Assembly (NCBI RefSeq): GCF_015354405.1
Contig: NZ_JADKYP010000017.1
Span: forward strand, 1-64,000
Origin: Nocardia sp. BSTN01
GTDB lineage: Bacteria; Actinomycetota; Actinomycetes; Mycobacteriales; Mycobacteriaceae
Length of the DNA stretch: 64,000 nt
Direction: 5' to 3'
Positions 35,157 through 44,771 of the stretch are shown in pieces. Within the stretch, counting starts at the first letter, position 1, and each line of letters begins with the position of its first letter. Below the pieces are notes generated by a model that worked only from the letters and a program-made list of their open reading frames with translations, ran no database searches and was not told where the DNA came from. Position numbers and translations under genes: made by a program.

Positions 35157-35828
35157 TCATTTCGCCGTATCGGATTCGGTCTTGGTGACCGGCGCGATCA
35201 CGTCGCGGGCACCGGCCGAATTCCGTACCGCCAGGACTCGCTGGAAGACGGTGACGATGCTCAGCACCGCCAGGATGTACATCGCCACATACACCGCGTA
35301 GGTGAGCCACTCGACGCCGAAATAGCCGCCGATGCCGGTGAAGCCGGCGCCGACCAGCACGATCACCAGGCGATCGGGACGTTCGATGATTCCGCCGTCG
35401 GCCGACAGCCCGCTCGCCTCCGCCCGCGCCTTGGCATAGGAGATCACCTGCGAGGTCACCAGGACCACCAGCGTCGCCACGAACAGGTGCTTGCTGTGCT
35501 CGTGATACACCGACCACCAGGCGAGCGCACCGAAGATGGCGCCGTCGGCCACGCGATCACAGGTGGCGTCGAGGACCGCACCGTATTTCGTGCCGCCGCC
35601 GCGGGCGCGGGCCATCGCCCCGTCGAGCATGTCGAACATGACGAAGAGCCAGATCACCATCGTTCCCCAGAACAGGTGATCGGTCGGGAACAGCGTCACC
35701 GCGGCCACGATGGAGGCGGTGGTGCCGATCAGCGTCATCGCGTCGGGCGTGAGCCCGGTGCTCACCAGCGCCCGTCCCAGCGGCGCGGTCGCCTTGGCGA
35801 ACGTCTCCCGACCGAAGAAGCTCAGCAC
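35157..35828 (-). CDS. pgsA: Phosphatidylinositol phosphate synthase (CDP-alcohol phosphatidyltransferase)
   Basis: Makes phosphatidylinositol phosphate from CDP-diacylglycerol and inositol phosphate. The 223-residue membrane protein contains the complete CDP-alcohol phosphatidyltransferase signature DG-x2-AR-x8-G-x3-D-x3-D in DMLDGAMARARGGGTKYGAV and the following LDATCDR. Six hydrophobic segments are visible. GTG 35828 lies 2 bases after the HIT gene stop. In this locus the family member is the PI-type enzyme rather than phosphatidylglycerophosphate synthase, judged from synteny with Rv2612c. Confidence 0.93.
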   Translation of the reverse strand: MLSFFGRETFAKATAPLGRALVSTGLTPDAMTLIGTTASIVAAVTLFPTDHLFWGTMVIWLFVMFDMLDGAMARARGGGTKYGAVLDATCDRVADGAIFGALAWWSVYHEHSKHLFVATLVVLVTSQVISYAKARAEASGLSADGGIIERPDRLVIVLVGAGFTGIGGYFGVEWLTYAVYVAMYILAVLSIVTVFQRVLAVRNSAGARDVIAPVTKTESDTAK

Positions 35829-35830
35829 CG

Positions 35831-36472
35831 CTACTCGACTTCCTTCGTCTCGTGCCACGCCCCGGCCAGCAGGGCCCGCGTCTCCCGCAGCAACTGCGGC
35901 ATCACCTTCACCCCACCGACGACGGTGATGAAATTGGCGTCCCCGCCCCAGCGGGGAACGATGTGCTGGTGCAGGTGGTCGGCCAGCGATCCCCCTGCCA
36001 CACCGCCGAGATTCAGTCCGACGTTGAAGCCCTCGGGCCGCGACACCTTCTTCATCACCCGGATCGCCCGCTGGGTGAACGCCATCAGTTCGGCGCTCTC
36101 CTCCGGGGTGAGATCCTCGAGGTCGGCCACCCGCCGGTAGGGCACCACCATCATGTGGCCGGGGTTGTACGGATACAGGTTGAGCACCGCGAACACCCAT
36201 TCGCCGCGCGCGATGACCAGTCCGTCCTCGTCCGACATCTTCGGGATCTCGGTGAACGGGTGCTTCAGCCCGGCCGAGGTCTTCTCCTCGGCGCCGGCGG
36301 GCGCGTCGGCGTCGGCCGGCCCGTTCCGGCTGTCGGCGACCGCACCGGTGATGTAGGACATCCGGTACGGCGTCCACAATCGCTGCAACCGGTCCGGGTC
36401 CCCCGCTCCCGTGTCGACGATCCGACCCGGATCCTGTTGCGTCACAGCCTCTTCCACCATGCCCTCACTCAC
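35831..36472 (-). CDS. HIT family nucleotide hydrolase/phosphorylase
   Basis: The 213-residue protein has the histidine triad HLHQHIVP near residue 167 and the upstream [14 protein letters not shown] core. M. tuberculosis Rv2613c at this place is a diadenosine tetraphosphate phosphorylase, so Ap4A breakdown is likely. The N-terminus has an acidic Ala/Asp-rich stretch ([14 protein letters not shown]) that is not part of the fold. Its start overlaps the thrS stop by 4 bases. Confidence 0.92.
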   Translation of the reverse strand: MSEGMVEEAVTQQDPGRIVDTGAGDPDRLQRLWTPYRMSYITGAVADSRNGPADADAPAGAEEKTSAGLKHPFTEIPKMSDEDGLVIARGEWVFAVLNLYPYNPGHMMVVPYRRVADLEDLTPEESAELMAFTQRAIRVMKKVSRPEGFNVGLNLGGVAGGSLADHLHQHIVPRWGGDANFITVVGGVKVMPQLLRETRALLAGAWHETKEVE

Positions 36473-38547
36473 GCCCCACCGGTCCGGACCTCGAATCCTT
36501 CCGCGCTCGGCGAGGCGTTGTCGCGCCGCGATATCCAGTCGACGACGGTCGCCACCGCATCGGCCACCGGCACGGTGTTGACCTGGGTGCCGTCGCGGAA
36601 GCGGAAGCTCACCGCACCGGCGTTCACATCGCGCTCGCCGGCCAGCAGCATGAACGGGACCTTCTGCGCGGTGTGGTTGAAGATCTTCTTCTGCATCCGG
36701 TCGTCACTGCGATCGACCTCGGCCCGCACACCGTGGGCGCGCAGTTCCTCCACCACCGTGTCCAGATGGTCGGCGAACGCGTCGGCGACCGGGATGCCGA
36801 CCACCTGCACGGGCGCCAGCCAGGCCGGGAACGCACCCGCGTAATGCTCGGTGAGCACGCCGAAGAATCGTTCGATGGACCCGAACAGGGCACGGTGGAT
36901 CATCACCGGGCGCTGCTTGGTGCCGTCGGAGGCGGTGTATTCCAGGCCGAAGCGCTCGGGCAGGTTGAAATCGAGCTGAATGGTCGACATCTGCCAGGTG
37001 CGGCCCAGCGCGTCCTTGGCCTGCACGGAGATCTTCGGACCGTAGAACGCGGCACCGCCCGGATCCGGGACCAGATCCAGGCCCGAATCGGTGGCCACCT
37101 TGCGCAGCGTCTCGGTGGCCTCCTCCCACAATTCGTCGGAGCCCACGAATTTCTGCGGATCCTTGGTCGACAATTCCAGGTAGAAATCGTCGAGACCGTA
37201 ATCGCGCAGCAGGCTCAGCACGAATTGCAGCGTCGAGGTCAATTCGGCGTGCATCTGCTCTTTGGTGCAGTAGATGTGCGCGTCGTCCTGGGTCATGCCG
37301 CGCACCCGGGTCAGGCCGTGGACGACACCGGACTTCTCGTAGCGATACACCGACCCGAATTCGAACAGCCGCAGCGGCAACTCCCGATACGACCGGCCGC
37401 GCGAGCGGAAGATCAGGTTGTGCATCGGGCAGTTCATCGGCTTGACGTAATAGTCCTGGCCGGGTTTGCGCACGGTGCCGTCGTCGTTGTATTCGGCGTC
37501 GAGATGCATGGCCGGGAACATGCCCTCGCGGTACCAGTCCAGGTGTCCGGAGACCTCGAAAAGATGCCCCTTGGTGATATGCGGGGTGTTGACGAATTCG
37601 TAGCCGGCCGCGATGTGGCGGCGACGGGAATAGTCCTCGAGTTCCTTGCGGATGATGCCGCCCTTGGGGTGGAACACCGGCAGGCCCGAACCCAATTCAT
37701 CCGGGAACGAGAACAGATCCAGTTCCAGTCCGAGTTTGCGGTGATCGCGCTTCTCGGCCTCTTCCAGGACGTGCAGGTGGTTCTCCAGCGCCTCCGGCGA
37801 TTCCCAGGCGGTGCCGTAGATGCGCTGCAGATCCTCGCGGTTCTGGTCACCGCGCCAGTAGGCCGCCGAGGAGCGGGTCAGCTTGAACGCGGGAATGAAT
37901 TTCGTGGTCGGGATGTGCGGGCCGCGGCACAGGTCGCCCCACACCTTCTCCCCCGAGCGCGGGTCGAGATTGTCGTAGATGGTCAGCTCTTTACCGCCGA
38001 CCTCCATGACCTCCGGATCGTCGATGCCCGACTTATCGGAGATCAGCTCGAGTTTGAACGGCTCCTTGGCCAATTCCACCCGGGCCTCGTCGACCTCGAC
38101 CACCCGGCGTGAAAACCGTTGCGCGCCTTTGATGATCTTCTTCATCCGGGATTCGAGCTTGGTCAGATCCTCTGGGGTGAACGGCCGCTCGACCTGGAAG
38201 TCGTAGTAGAAGCCGTCCTTGATCGGCGGGCCGATGCCGAGTTTGGCCTCGGGGAACTCCTGCTGCACCGCCTGGGCCAGCACGTGCGCGGCCGAATGGC
38301 GGATGACGCTGCGGCCGTCCTCGGAGCCTGCGGTGACGGCCTCGACCTCGACATCGGTCTCGGGCGCCCAGGACAGGTCCCGCAGGTTGCCCTCGTCGTC
38401 GCGGACGACGACGACGGTGTCGGGGCCCTTGGTGGCCAGGCCCGCTTCGCGCACCGCGGCGCCCGCCGTCGTCCCGGCCGGCACCCGGACGAGGGCGGCG
38501 GGGGTTATGCGGGCTGAGGTGGTCACGGCTGCGCTCTCCTTAGACAT
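36469..38547 (-). CDS. thrS: Threonine-tRNA ligase
   Basis: Class II aminoacyl-tRNA synthetase, 692 residues. An N-terminal TGS-like domain precedes the editing domain, with [16 protein letters not shown] giving the HxxxH zinc/editing motif near residue 85. The catalytic core has [16 protein letters not shown], zinc-ligand region [21 protein letters not shown] and [17 protein letters not shown]. The C-terminal anticodon-binding domain has [15 protein letters not shown]. Upstream (38548-38664) is a plain leader; I did not find a T-box. Confidence 0.98.
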   Translation of the reverse strand: MSKESAAVTTSARITPAALVRVPAGTTAGAAVREAGLATKGPDTVVVVRDDEGNLRDLSWAPETDVEVEAVTAGSEDGRSVIRHSAAHVLAQAVQQEFPEAKLGIGPPIKDGFYYDFQVERPFTPEDLTKLESRMKKIIKGAQRFSRRVVEVDEARVELAKEPFKLELISDKSGIDDPEVMEVGGKELTIYDNLDPRSGEKVWGDLCRGPHIPTTKFIPAFKLTRSSAAYWRGDQNREDLQRIYGTAWESPEALENHLHVLEEAEKRDHRKLGLELDLFSFPDELGSGLPVFHPKGGIIRKELEDYSRRRHIAAGYEFVNTPHITKGHLFEVSGHLDWYREGMFPAMHLDAEYNDDGTVRKPGQDYYVKPMNCPMHNLIFRSRGRSYRELPLRLFEFGSVYRYEKSGVVHGLTRVRGMTQDDAHIYCTKEQMHAELTSTLQFVLSLLRDYGLDDFYLELSTKDPQKFVGSDELWEEATETLRKVATDSGLDLVPDPGGAAFYGPKISVQAKDALGRTWQMSTIQLDFNLPERFGLEYTASDGTKQRPVMIHRALFGSIERFFGVLTEHYAGAFPAWLAPVQVVGIPVADAFADHLDTVVEELRAHGVRAEVDRSDDRMQKKIFNHTAQKVPFMLLAGERDVNAGAVSFRFRDGTQVNTVPVADAVATVVDWISRRDNASPSAEGFEVRTGGA

Positions 38548-38664
38548 GTCGGCATTCTCGTTCCGGGCCGGTCGACGAACAGAAATCTCACCGGCGCGAC
38601 CAATGCTATCGGGACAGTACCGGTCGTGCGCCGATGGACCGGCCGGGAAGCGGCCGCGGCCCGC

Positions 38665-39312
38665 TCACCCGCGCCGGGCCAGCTCGGTGAGCAGCCGCTG
38701 CCGCTCGGCGGCGGGCCTTTTGGGGCAGCTGGTGCACATATCGCAGCCGGGCACCTCGTAGACCAGGCAGCAGGAGATGCGCCGGACGAACGTGCGCGAG
38801 GCGATATCGGTGAATCGCGGCGCGGGCAGCCGCTCCCCGACCTGGGCGGCCAGCCGCGCGCCCGCCTCGGGATCACCCGCGTCGATGGCCCGGTTGCCGA
38901 TCGCGTCGGCGACGATCGCCCACAGCGCCGCCGGACCGGCGCCGGTCACCCGGGCCACGACCGGGATGACGCGCCGCAGGGTGTCGCCCAGCGCCGCGCC
39001 GACCGCCTCGGACTCGCCCGCGGATTCGGGCACGATCCGCTCGATGCCACCGTCGGGCCGGATCTCGCAGCGCAGCCGTTCCAGCGTGGGGTCGGGTGCC
39101 GGTGCGCCGGTCGCGTAGGCCTCGGTGATCGGATCCACCAGTGCCGAGGCGGCCATACACCACCACAGCGTGCCCGAGACACGGGAATTGCCTGTGCCCC
39201 AGGAAATTCCCATATCGGCGATCCGTTCCGACAGCCACGCGGGCTCGGTGAGTTTGATGCCGGCCACCTGGGCGGGCGTCCCGGACGCCACCGACTGCGC
39301 CACCATTTCCAT
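38665..39312 (-). CDS. [2Fe-2S] protein of the FhuF-like ferric-iron (siderophore) reductase type
   Basis: The 215-residue product ends with the FhuF-type cluster motif C-C-x10-C-x2-C in RISCCLVYEVPGCDMCTSC, with an extra Cys inside. The N-terminal region, WLSERIADMGISWGTGNSRVSGTLWW, resembles other actinobacterial siderophore-reductase-like proteins. It probably releases iron from imported ferric siderophores in the cytoplasm. ATG 39312 has CGGAG just upstream; GTG 39327 is an alternative. No transporter gene is adjacent. Confidence 0.82.
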   Translation of the reverse strand: MEMVAQSVASGTPAQVAGIKLTEPAWLSERIADMGISWGTGNSRVSGTLWWCMAASALVDPITEAYATGAPAPDPTLERLRCEIRPDGGIERIVPESAGESEAVGAALGDTLRRVIPVVARVTGAGPAALWAIVADAIGNRAIDAGDPEAGARLAAQVGERLPAPRFTDIASRTFVRRISCCLVYEVPGCDMCTSCPKRPAAERQRLLTELARRG

Positions 39313-39457
39313 CCGACTCCGATCCACATCGATCCAGCGAATGCATCACGTCCACCATGGCATGTCCGGCGCGCTCGGATCGAGGCGCCGGCAGGGTTTC
39401 GGGGTGCGCCGCTCAGCGTATCGGCGCGGGCGACGCCGACGTTCAGGCGCGCCGCGA

Positions 39458-39488
39458 CAGCCGTCCCCGGGTCGTGGCGGGACGGCTG
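39458..39488 (-). terminator. Second hairpin after SulP-CA gene 1
   Basis: Arms CAGCCGTCCC and GGGACGGCTG form a perfect 10-bp stem with an 11-base loop. With the hairpin at 39506-39548 it forms a double terminator. Confidence 0.55.
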
Positions 39489-39505
39489 CCGCGGCGAAGG
39501 TGGAC

Positions 39506-39548
39506 GGGTGCGCGAGTTCGGCTGTCGGGCCGACGAACTCGCGCACCC
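39506..39548 (-). terminator. Strong terminator hairpin after SulP-CA gene 1
   Basis: A perfect 15-bp stem, GGGTGCGCGAGTTCG with CGAACTCGCGCACCC, and a 13-base loop lies 11 bases after the stop codon at 39559. Confidence 0.75.
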
Positions 39549-39558
39549 TCCGCCCGGA

Positions 39559-41799
39559 TCAGGCGTGGGTCGGATTCCGGGCGGGTATTCCGGGCCGCTC
39601 GGCATCGGTGATCTCGGCGATGCCGGTCGTGGTGACCTCGAGGACCCGTGCGGTTCCGATATCGAAGAACAGGCCCGAAAGCGCAACACCGCGCTCGTCG
39701 ACGGCCCGTGCGACGACCGGATGCTCTCGCAGCGTCTCCAACTGGACCGCGACGTTGACCATGCTCAACTGGTCGGCCGTGCCGTAACCGGCGGCCGCCG
39801 CGGCCGCCGCCACCGGATGGCCGTCGCGGTAGCGTTGCAGGGCCTCGGCGCCGTGGGCCAGCCAGTCGTCGATATCGGGACCGGCGGACCGGTCCGACAG
39901 CAGGGCGTTCATCGCACCGCAGCCCGAATGTCCGCACACCACGACGTTGCGCACCGACAGATTGTGCAGTGCGAAACTCAGCGCGGCGTCCACCGACACA
40001 TCGGTGCCGCGCGCCGGGATCAGATTGCCGATATTGCGGACGGTGAACAGGTCACCCGGACCGCTGTTGGTGATCACATTCGGCACGATCCGCGAATCGG
40101 AGCAGGTCAGGAAGAAGGAGTCCGGGTCCTGACCGTTACGCAATTCGTCCAGGTGCGGCCGCATCACGTGGGCGTGACTGCGGTGGTAGGCGGCGACACC
40201 GGCGGCGACGGGATTGCCACCCTCGGAACGCCACGGTCCCAGCACATCGTCGAGCAGCCCGCGGGCCCGGGCGCGCTGCGGCGGACGCTCGGCCGCCTCG
40301 GCCATGCGCGCGGTCCCGATCTCGACGAATTCGACGGTGCCGCCGGTACTTTCGTGCTGCTGCGCCCAGGAGTGGATGGCGTCGTAGGCGGCGTGGTCGA
40401 GGAAGTCGACCGTCAGCTCCACCAGGACGTCGGCGCCGGCGGGCACCTTGGCCAGCTGCCCGGTCAGCTTCGGCAGGGCGAGGAAGGTGCAGGTGCCGTC
40501 CACGCTCACCAGCCACCGGTCGGTTCCCTCGAACGGAGCGGCCTCGACCGAGACGCGCACCACGCGCCACAGCAGCAACGCGAAGGCGACGACCAGCCCG
40601 ATCAGCACACCCTCGAGCAGGTTCAAGAACACCACCGCGGCGATGGTCACCGCATAGATCACCAGTTCGCCGGTGCGGTGCGCGATCTTGATGTGAGCGA
40701 GCTTCACCAGCTGGATGCCGATCATCACCAGCAGGCCGGCCAGCGCCGATTTCGGGATCTGCTCGACCACGCCCACCAGGGCGATCGAGAACAGCAGCAC
40801 CCAGACACCATGCAGCAGCGCCGAGGCCCGGCTGCGCGCACCGGCGGTCACATTGGTCGCACTGCGCACGATCACGCCGGTGACCGGCAGGCCACCGATC
40901 ATGCCGGAGGTCACGTTGGCCGCACCCTGCGCCATGAGCTCACGGTCGAAGTTGGTGCGCGGGCCGTTGTGCATCTTGTCGACGGCCACGGCCGACAGCA
41001 GGCTTTCCACGCTGGCGATCAGGGCGACGGTCAACACCGCCAGCGCGACACCGCTCCAGTCTCCGCTGGGCATGTCTGGCAGGCCGACGGCGTCGAACAG
41101 CGATCCGCTCATCGTGATGCGGGCGGGGTCTCCGGGCAGCACCAGCGACAGCGCGGTGGCGACCACGATCGCCACCAGCGGTCCGGGGACCACGCGGATC
41201 TTGGCCGGCACCCAGCGCCAGCCGAGCATGATCGCGATGACCAGCCCGCCGATCACGACGTCGATACCGCTGAGATGCAGCAGCTGATTCGGCAACTCCG
41301 CGACGTTCTCCCACGCCGAGCTCTGCGATGATCCGCCGAGCAGCACATGAACCTGCTGCAAGGCGATGGTGATACCGATGCCGGCGAGCATCGCGTGCAC
41401 GACGACCGGTGCGATGGCGAGCGCGGCGCGCGCGATCCGGCTCAGGCCGAACACGATCTGCAGCACACCCGCGCAGACGGTGATGAAACAGGTTGTCTTC
41501 CAGCCGAATTGATTGATGGTCTCGGCCATGACCACGGTCAGGCCGGCGGCCGGACCGCTGACCTGCAGGACGGAGCCCCCCAGGGTTCCCACCACGATGC
41601 CGCCCACGGCGGCGGCGATGAGTCCGGCCGCGACCGGGGCGCCGGTGGCGACCGCGATGCCGATCGAGAGCGGAAGCGCGACGAGAAAGACGACGACGGA
41701 TGCGGGTAGATCGTGTCGCAGGACCGAATTCATCCGGTCCGACCAGCTGGGGCCCGGCGGGGCCGAGGGTCTGGGCGTAGCGACGGTGTCGGTGGACAT
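39559..41799 (-). CDS. SulP anion transporter-STAS-beta-carbonic anhydrase fusion, copy 1
   Basis: The 746-residue protein joins three parts. Residues about 20-400 form the SulP membrane domain (SVLRHDLPASVVVFLVALPLSIGIA, GLIAAAVGGIVVGTLGGS, GGLPVTGVIVRSATNVTAGARSR). About 405-505 is a STAS domain. About 540-746 is a beta-carbonic anhydrase with intact zinc ligands and Asp-Arg dyad in CSDSR and CGHSGCGAM. Such fusions (for example Rv3273) are thought to import bicarbonate or carbon dioxide-coupled anions. AAGGAG precedes the ATG. It is 75% or so similar by eye to copy 2, which lies just upstream in tandem. Confidence 0.93.
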   Translation of the reverse strand: MSTDTVATPRPSAPPGPSWSDRMNSVLRHDLPASVVVFLVALPLSIGIAVATGAPVAAGLIAAAVGGIVVGTLGGSVLQVSGPAAGLTVVMAETINQFGWKTTCFITVCAGVLQIVFGLSRIARAALAIAPVVVHAMLAGIGITIALQQVHVLLGGSSQSSAWENVAELPNQLLHLSGIDVVIGGLVIAIMLGWRWVPAKIRVVPGPLVAIVVATALSLVLPGDPARITMSGSLFDAVGLPDMPSGDWSGVALAVLTVALIASVESLLSAVAVDKMHNGPRTNFDRELMAQGAANVTSGMIGGLPVTGVIVRSATNVTAGARSRASALLHGVWVLLFSIALVGVVEQIPKSALAGLLVMIGIQLVKLAHIKIAHRTGELVIYAVTIAAVVFLNLLEGVLIGLVVAFALLLWRVVRVSVEAAPFEGTDRWLVSVDGTCTFLALPKLTGQLAKVPAGADVLVELTVDFLDHAAYDAIHSWAQQHESTGGTVEFVEIGTARMAEAAERPPQRARARGLLDDVLGPWRSEGGNPVAAGVAAYHRSHAHVMRPHLDELRNGQDPDSFFLTCSDSRIVPNVITNSGPGDLFTVRNIGNLIPARGTDVSVDAALSFALHNLSVRNVVVCGHSGCGAMNALLSDRSAGPDIDDWLAHGAEALQRYRDGHPVAAAAAAAGYGTADQLSMVNVAVQLETLREHPVVARAVDERGVALSGLFFDIGTARVLEVTTTGIAEITDAERPGIPARNPTHA

Positions 41800-41913
41800 A
41801 TTGCTCCTTCACCGGAGCCGCCGCGGCGGTCCGGTCGGTCGAACATGTTCTCCAGGCATCGAATTCAGCTGCGAGACTTCGTTGTCCAGCAGTGAGCCGG
41901 AAGCGAGGGCAAC

Positions 41914-41949
41914 CCTAATAGTAAAGACTAAGCAAAGGCTTAGAAAAGG
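41914..41949 (-). promoter_or_regulatory. Promoter block of SulP-CA gene 1, shared with copy 2
   Basis: On the minus strand this AT-rich block ends CTTTACTATTAGG and contains TACTAT, a good -10. It contains CTAAGC-CTTT-GCTTAG, a perfect 6-bp inverted repeat (41928-41943). It aligns without gaps to 44446-44481, identical at 28 of 36 positions. The surrounding 290-base gap (41800-42089) otherwise shows no gene. Confidence 0.6.
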
Positions 41950-42089
41950 ATCTTTAGCCTCGCACACGTTCCGGATTCGATGTGATGTCCCTCACCCGCC
42001 TGCAGCTGCGACCTGCACCGGCACCACTGTGCGCCCGCTCAGGGCACGTTTTCCATCCGCCGAAATTGCCAGAACTGGGAATGCTCCTT

Positions 42090-44300
42090 TCAGGAAACCG
42101 GGACCGGCACGGGGTGGCGGAGGTCGTCGATATCGGCGATACCGTCGGGCGTGATCGCGAGGACGCGCGCGGTGGCGATATCGAAGAACAATCCCGACAG
42201 CACCACGCCACGCGCCTCGATCCCGCGCCGCACGACGGGATGGGCGGCCAGCGTCTCGATCTGCACGGCGACGTTCACCATGCCCAGCTGGTCGACCTCG
42301 CCGTATCCGGCGGCCGCGGCCGCCGCCGCCACCGGATGTCCGGCCCGGAAGCGCTCGAGCGCGGGCCGGCCGTGTGCGAGCCAGTCGTCGAGACCCGAGC
42401 CGGTGTGCAGACCGTGGTGCAGTGCGTCCATGGCGCCGCAGCCGGAATGCCCGCACACCACGATCGAGCGCACGTCGAGTTTGTTCAGTGCGTAGACCAG
42501 CGCGGCCTCGACCGAGGTGTCGCGGCCGTCGGCGGGGATCAGATTGCCGATATTGCGCACGGTGAACAGATCGCCGGGGCCGCTGTTGGTGATCACGTTC
42601 GGCACGATGCGGGAGTCTGCGCAGGTGACGAACAGTGATTCCGGATCCTGGGTGTACCGCAGTTCGTCCAGATGCGGCCGCATCATATGGGCGTGCCCGC
42701 GGTGATAGGCCGCGATCCCGGCGGCGATCCGATCGGTGCGGGTGGTGGGACGCCAGGGCGCGAGAACGTCGTCGAGCATCCGCCGGGCGTGACCGCGCGC
42801 GGGCGGTCCCGCGGTGAGGTCGGCGATCCGCACGGCGCCGAGTTCGACGAATTGCACCGTGCCGCCCAGGCTTTCGTGTCGCTGCGCCCATTCGTGCAGG
42901 GTGTCGGAGGCGGCGTGGTCGATGAAGTCGACGGTCATCTCCACGGTCACCGGAACGCCCGCGGGGATCCGCGCCAGCGCAGCGGTGAGTCGCGGCAAGG
43001 CCAGGAAGGTGGCCGAACCATCCACGGTCACGAGCCAGCGCCCGGTGTCGCCGACCGGCGCGGCCACGATCACCACCCGCACCACCCGCCACATGAGCAG
43101 CGCGAACGAGAGCACCAGCCCGATCAGCATACCCAGCAGCAGATTGCCGAAGATCACCACGAGAACCGTTGCGGCATAGACGATCAGATCGCCGGCGCGG
43201 CGCGCGAGGCGGATGTGGGCGAGTTTCACCAGTCCGATACCGATGACGATCAACAGCCCGGCCAGCGCGGCCTTCGGGATCTGGCGCACCACCTCGACCA
43301 GCGCGACGGAGAACACCAGCACCCACACGCCACTGAGCATCGTGGAAGCCTTGGTCCGCGCGCCGGCCTTGGCGTTGGTGATACTGCGGACGATGACCGC
43401 GGCGATGGGCAGGCCACCGAGTATGCCGGAGGTCATGTTCGCGACGCCCTGACCGAGCAGTTCGCGGTCGAGGTCGGTGCGGTACTCCGGTCGCAACCGG
43501 TCGACGGCCACCGCGGACAGCAGCGTCTCCACGCTGGCGATCAGCGCGATGGTGAACGCCGTCAGCACGACCGCACTCCAATTGCCGTGCGGCAGTTGCG
43601 GTAACGACATCGCGTCGAACAGCGACCCGTGCAGCGTGATGCGTTCCACGCTGGTGGGCACCACCATCGCGAGCGCCGTCGCCGCGACCACGGCGGCCAG
43701 CGGCGCCGGGACCGCACGGATCCGGCCCGGCAGATAGCGCCAGCCCAGCATGATCGCGATCACCACCCCGCCGACCAGCGCGTCGCCGGCGTGCATCACC
43801 GTCAGCTGATGCGGCAGCTGGACGATGCTCGCCCACGACGAACTCAACGTCTGCCCGCCCAGCAGGACGTGCAGTTGCTGCAGTGCGATCACGACGCCGA
43901 TGCCGGCGAGCATGGCGTGCACCACCACGGGCGCGATGGCCAGTGCGCCGCGCGCGATCCGGCTCAGGCCGAACACCACCTGCAGCGCGCCGGCACAGAC
44001 GGTGATGAAACACGTTGTCGCCCAGCCGAACTGGTGGATGGATTCGGCCACCACGACGGTGAGGCTGGCGGTGGGTCCGCTGACCTGCAGTACCGAACCG
44101 CCACACAGTCCGGCGACCAGACCGCCGACCACGGCGGCGATCAAACCGGCCGCGACCGGCGCGCCCATGGCGACGGCCACACCGATGGACAGGGGTAGTG
44201 CGACGAGGAAAACCACCACGGAGGCGGGTAAATCGTGGCGTAGAACGACCGAAAGGCCCCGAGGTGACGTCCGTCGGACCGAGTCGGTGTCGGTGGACAT
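42090..44300 (-). CDS. SulP anion transporter-STAS-beta-carbonic anhydrase fusion, copy 2
   Basis: The 736-residue paralogue of the downstream gene has the same three parts: SulP membrane domain beginning SVVLRHDLPASVVVFLVALPLS, a STAS domain (WLVTVDGSATFLALPRL...) and a beta-carbonic anhydrase with CADSR and CGHSGCGAM intact. ATG 44300 follows AAGGAGAAAT. The open frame extends to 44525, but that part covers the promoter. Tandem duplication is evident from the matching starts (MSTDT) and promoters. Differences such as CSDSR versus CADSR show they have diverged. Confidence 0.93.
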   Translation of the reverse strand: MSTDTDSVRRTSPRGLSVVLRHDLPASVVVFLVALPLSIGVAVAMGAPVAAGLIAAVVGGLVAGLCGGSVLQVSGPTASLTVVVAESIHQFGWATTCFITVCAGALQVVFGLSRIARGALAIAPVVVHAMLAGIGVVIALQQLHVLLGGQTLSSSWASIVQLPHQLTVMHAGDALVGGVVIAIMLGWRYLPGRIRAVPAPLAAVVAATALAMVVPTSVERITLHGSLFDAMSLPQLPHGNWSAVVLTAFTIALIASVETLLSAVAVDRLRPEYRTDLDRELLGQGVANMTSGILGGLPIAAVIVRSITNAKAGARTKASTMLSGVWVLVFSVALVEVVRQIPKAALAGLLIVIGIGLVKLAHIRLARRAGDLIVYAATVLVVIFGNLLLGMLIGLVLSFALLMWRVVRVVIVAAPVGDTGRWLVTVDGSATFLALPRLTAALARIPAGVPVTVEMTVDFIDHAASDTLHEWAQRHESLGGTVQFVELGAVRIADLTAGPPARGHARRMLDDVLAPWRPTTRTDRIAAGIAAYHRGHAHMMRPHLDELRYTQDPESLFVTCADSRIVPNVITNSGPGDLFTVRNIGNLIPADGRDTSVEAALVYALNKLDVRSIVVCGHSGCGAMDALHHGLHTGSGLDDWLAHGRPALERFRAGHPVAAAAAAAGYGEVDQLGMVNVAVQIETLAAHPVVRRGIEARGVVLSGLFFDIATARVLAITPDGIADIDDLRHPVPVPVS

Positions 44301-44445
44301 ATTTCTCCTTCGCCGAACCGGTGTCGGTTCGGTCCATCGGTGGAACATGTACTGGCATCGAGAGCGGGCGGGCGAAGCGGATGACGCGAGATGTGTTGCG
44401 CCTGCGACGCATCCGGACAGGGATGCCCGGCAGCGGCCCAACGCG

Positions 44446-44481
44446 CCTAATAGTAAAGACAACGCAAAGCAGATGGAAAGG
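44446..44481 (-). promoter_or_regulatory. Promoter block of SulP-CA gene 2, shared with copy 1
   Basis: The minus-strand end reads GTCTTTACTATTAGG, exactly as upstream of copy 1. TACTAT is the -10 candidate, and CTTTGC and GTC are also shared. The inverted repeat of copy 1 is not kept here. The rest of the 471-base gap (44301-44771) holds the promoter of the divergent dehydrogenase gene and no evident gene. Confidence 0.6.
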
Positions 44482-44771
44482 GTTTTCAGCACAAAAGTCG
44501 GCGCCGGTATCCAATTGTGATCCATATCACAATCGGACTGGAGGTCCGGAAATACCCGGAACTACCCCCGAACGCCGAAGGGCACCGAAACACGATGGCG
44601 CAGAATCGCTTCACCGTACCCACTGGCGATACTACCGCAGCCATGTTCCTGGTCACTTGTACGATTCGCCTATCACCGAGGCCGAGCGCGACCGGCGCGA
44701 CGCACCGCGGGACAGTGGGAAGGGCAGGGTCGGCGCCCTGTGCCGACCGGGATCCGGACGAGGAGGCAGCA

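Noticed and set aside
35157-35828. Phosphatidylglycerophosphate synthase call
   Set aside because: Motifs alone do not separate it, but the position between the HIT and PIM acyltransferase genes fits the PI-phosphate synthase.
38548-38664. T-box riboswitch before thrS
   Set aside because: The leader is only about 115 bases and shows no T-box sequence or Stem I.
38626-41331. Plus-strand open frame of 901 codons over the Fe-S and SulP-CA genes
   Set aside because: It is antisense to well-supported genes, with a shadow composition (Arg/His/Gln runs).
41992-44514. Minus-strand 840-codon frame overlapping SulP-CA gene 2
   Set aside because: It is in a different frame from the conserved SulP-carbonic anhydrase protein and has no domain.
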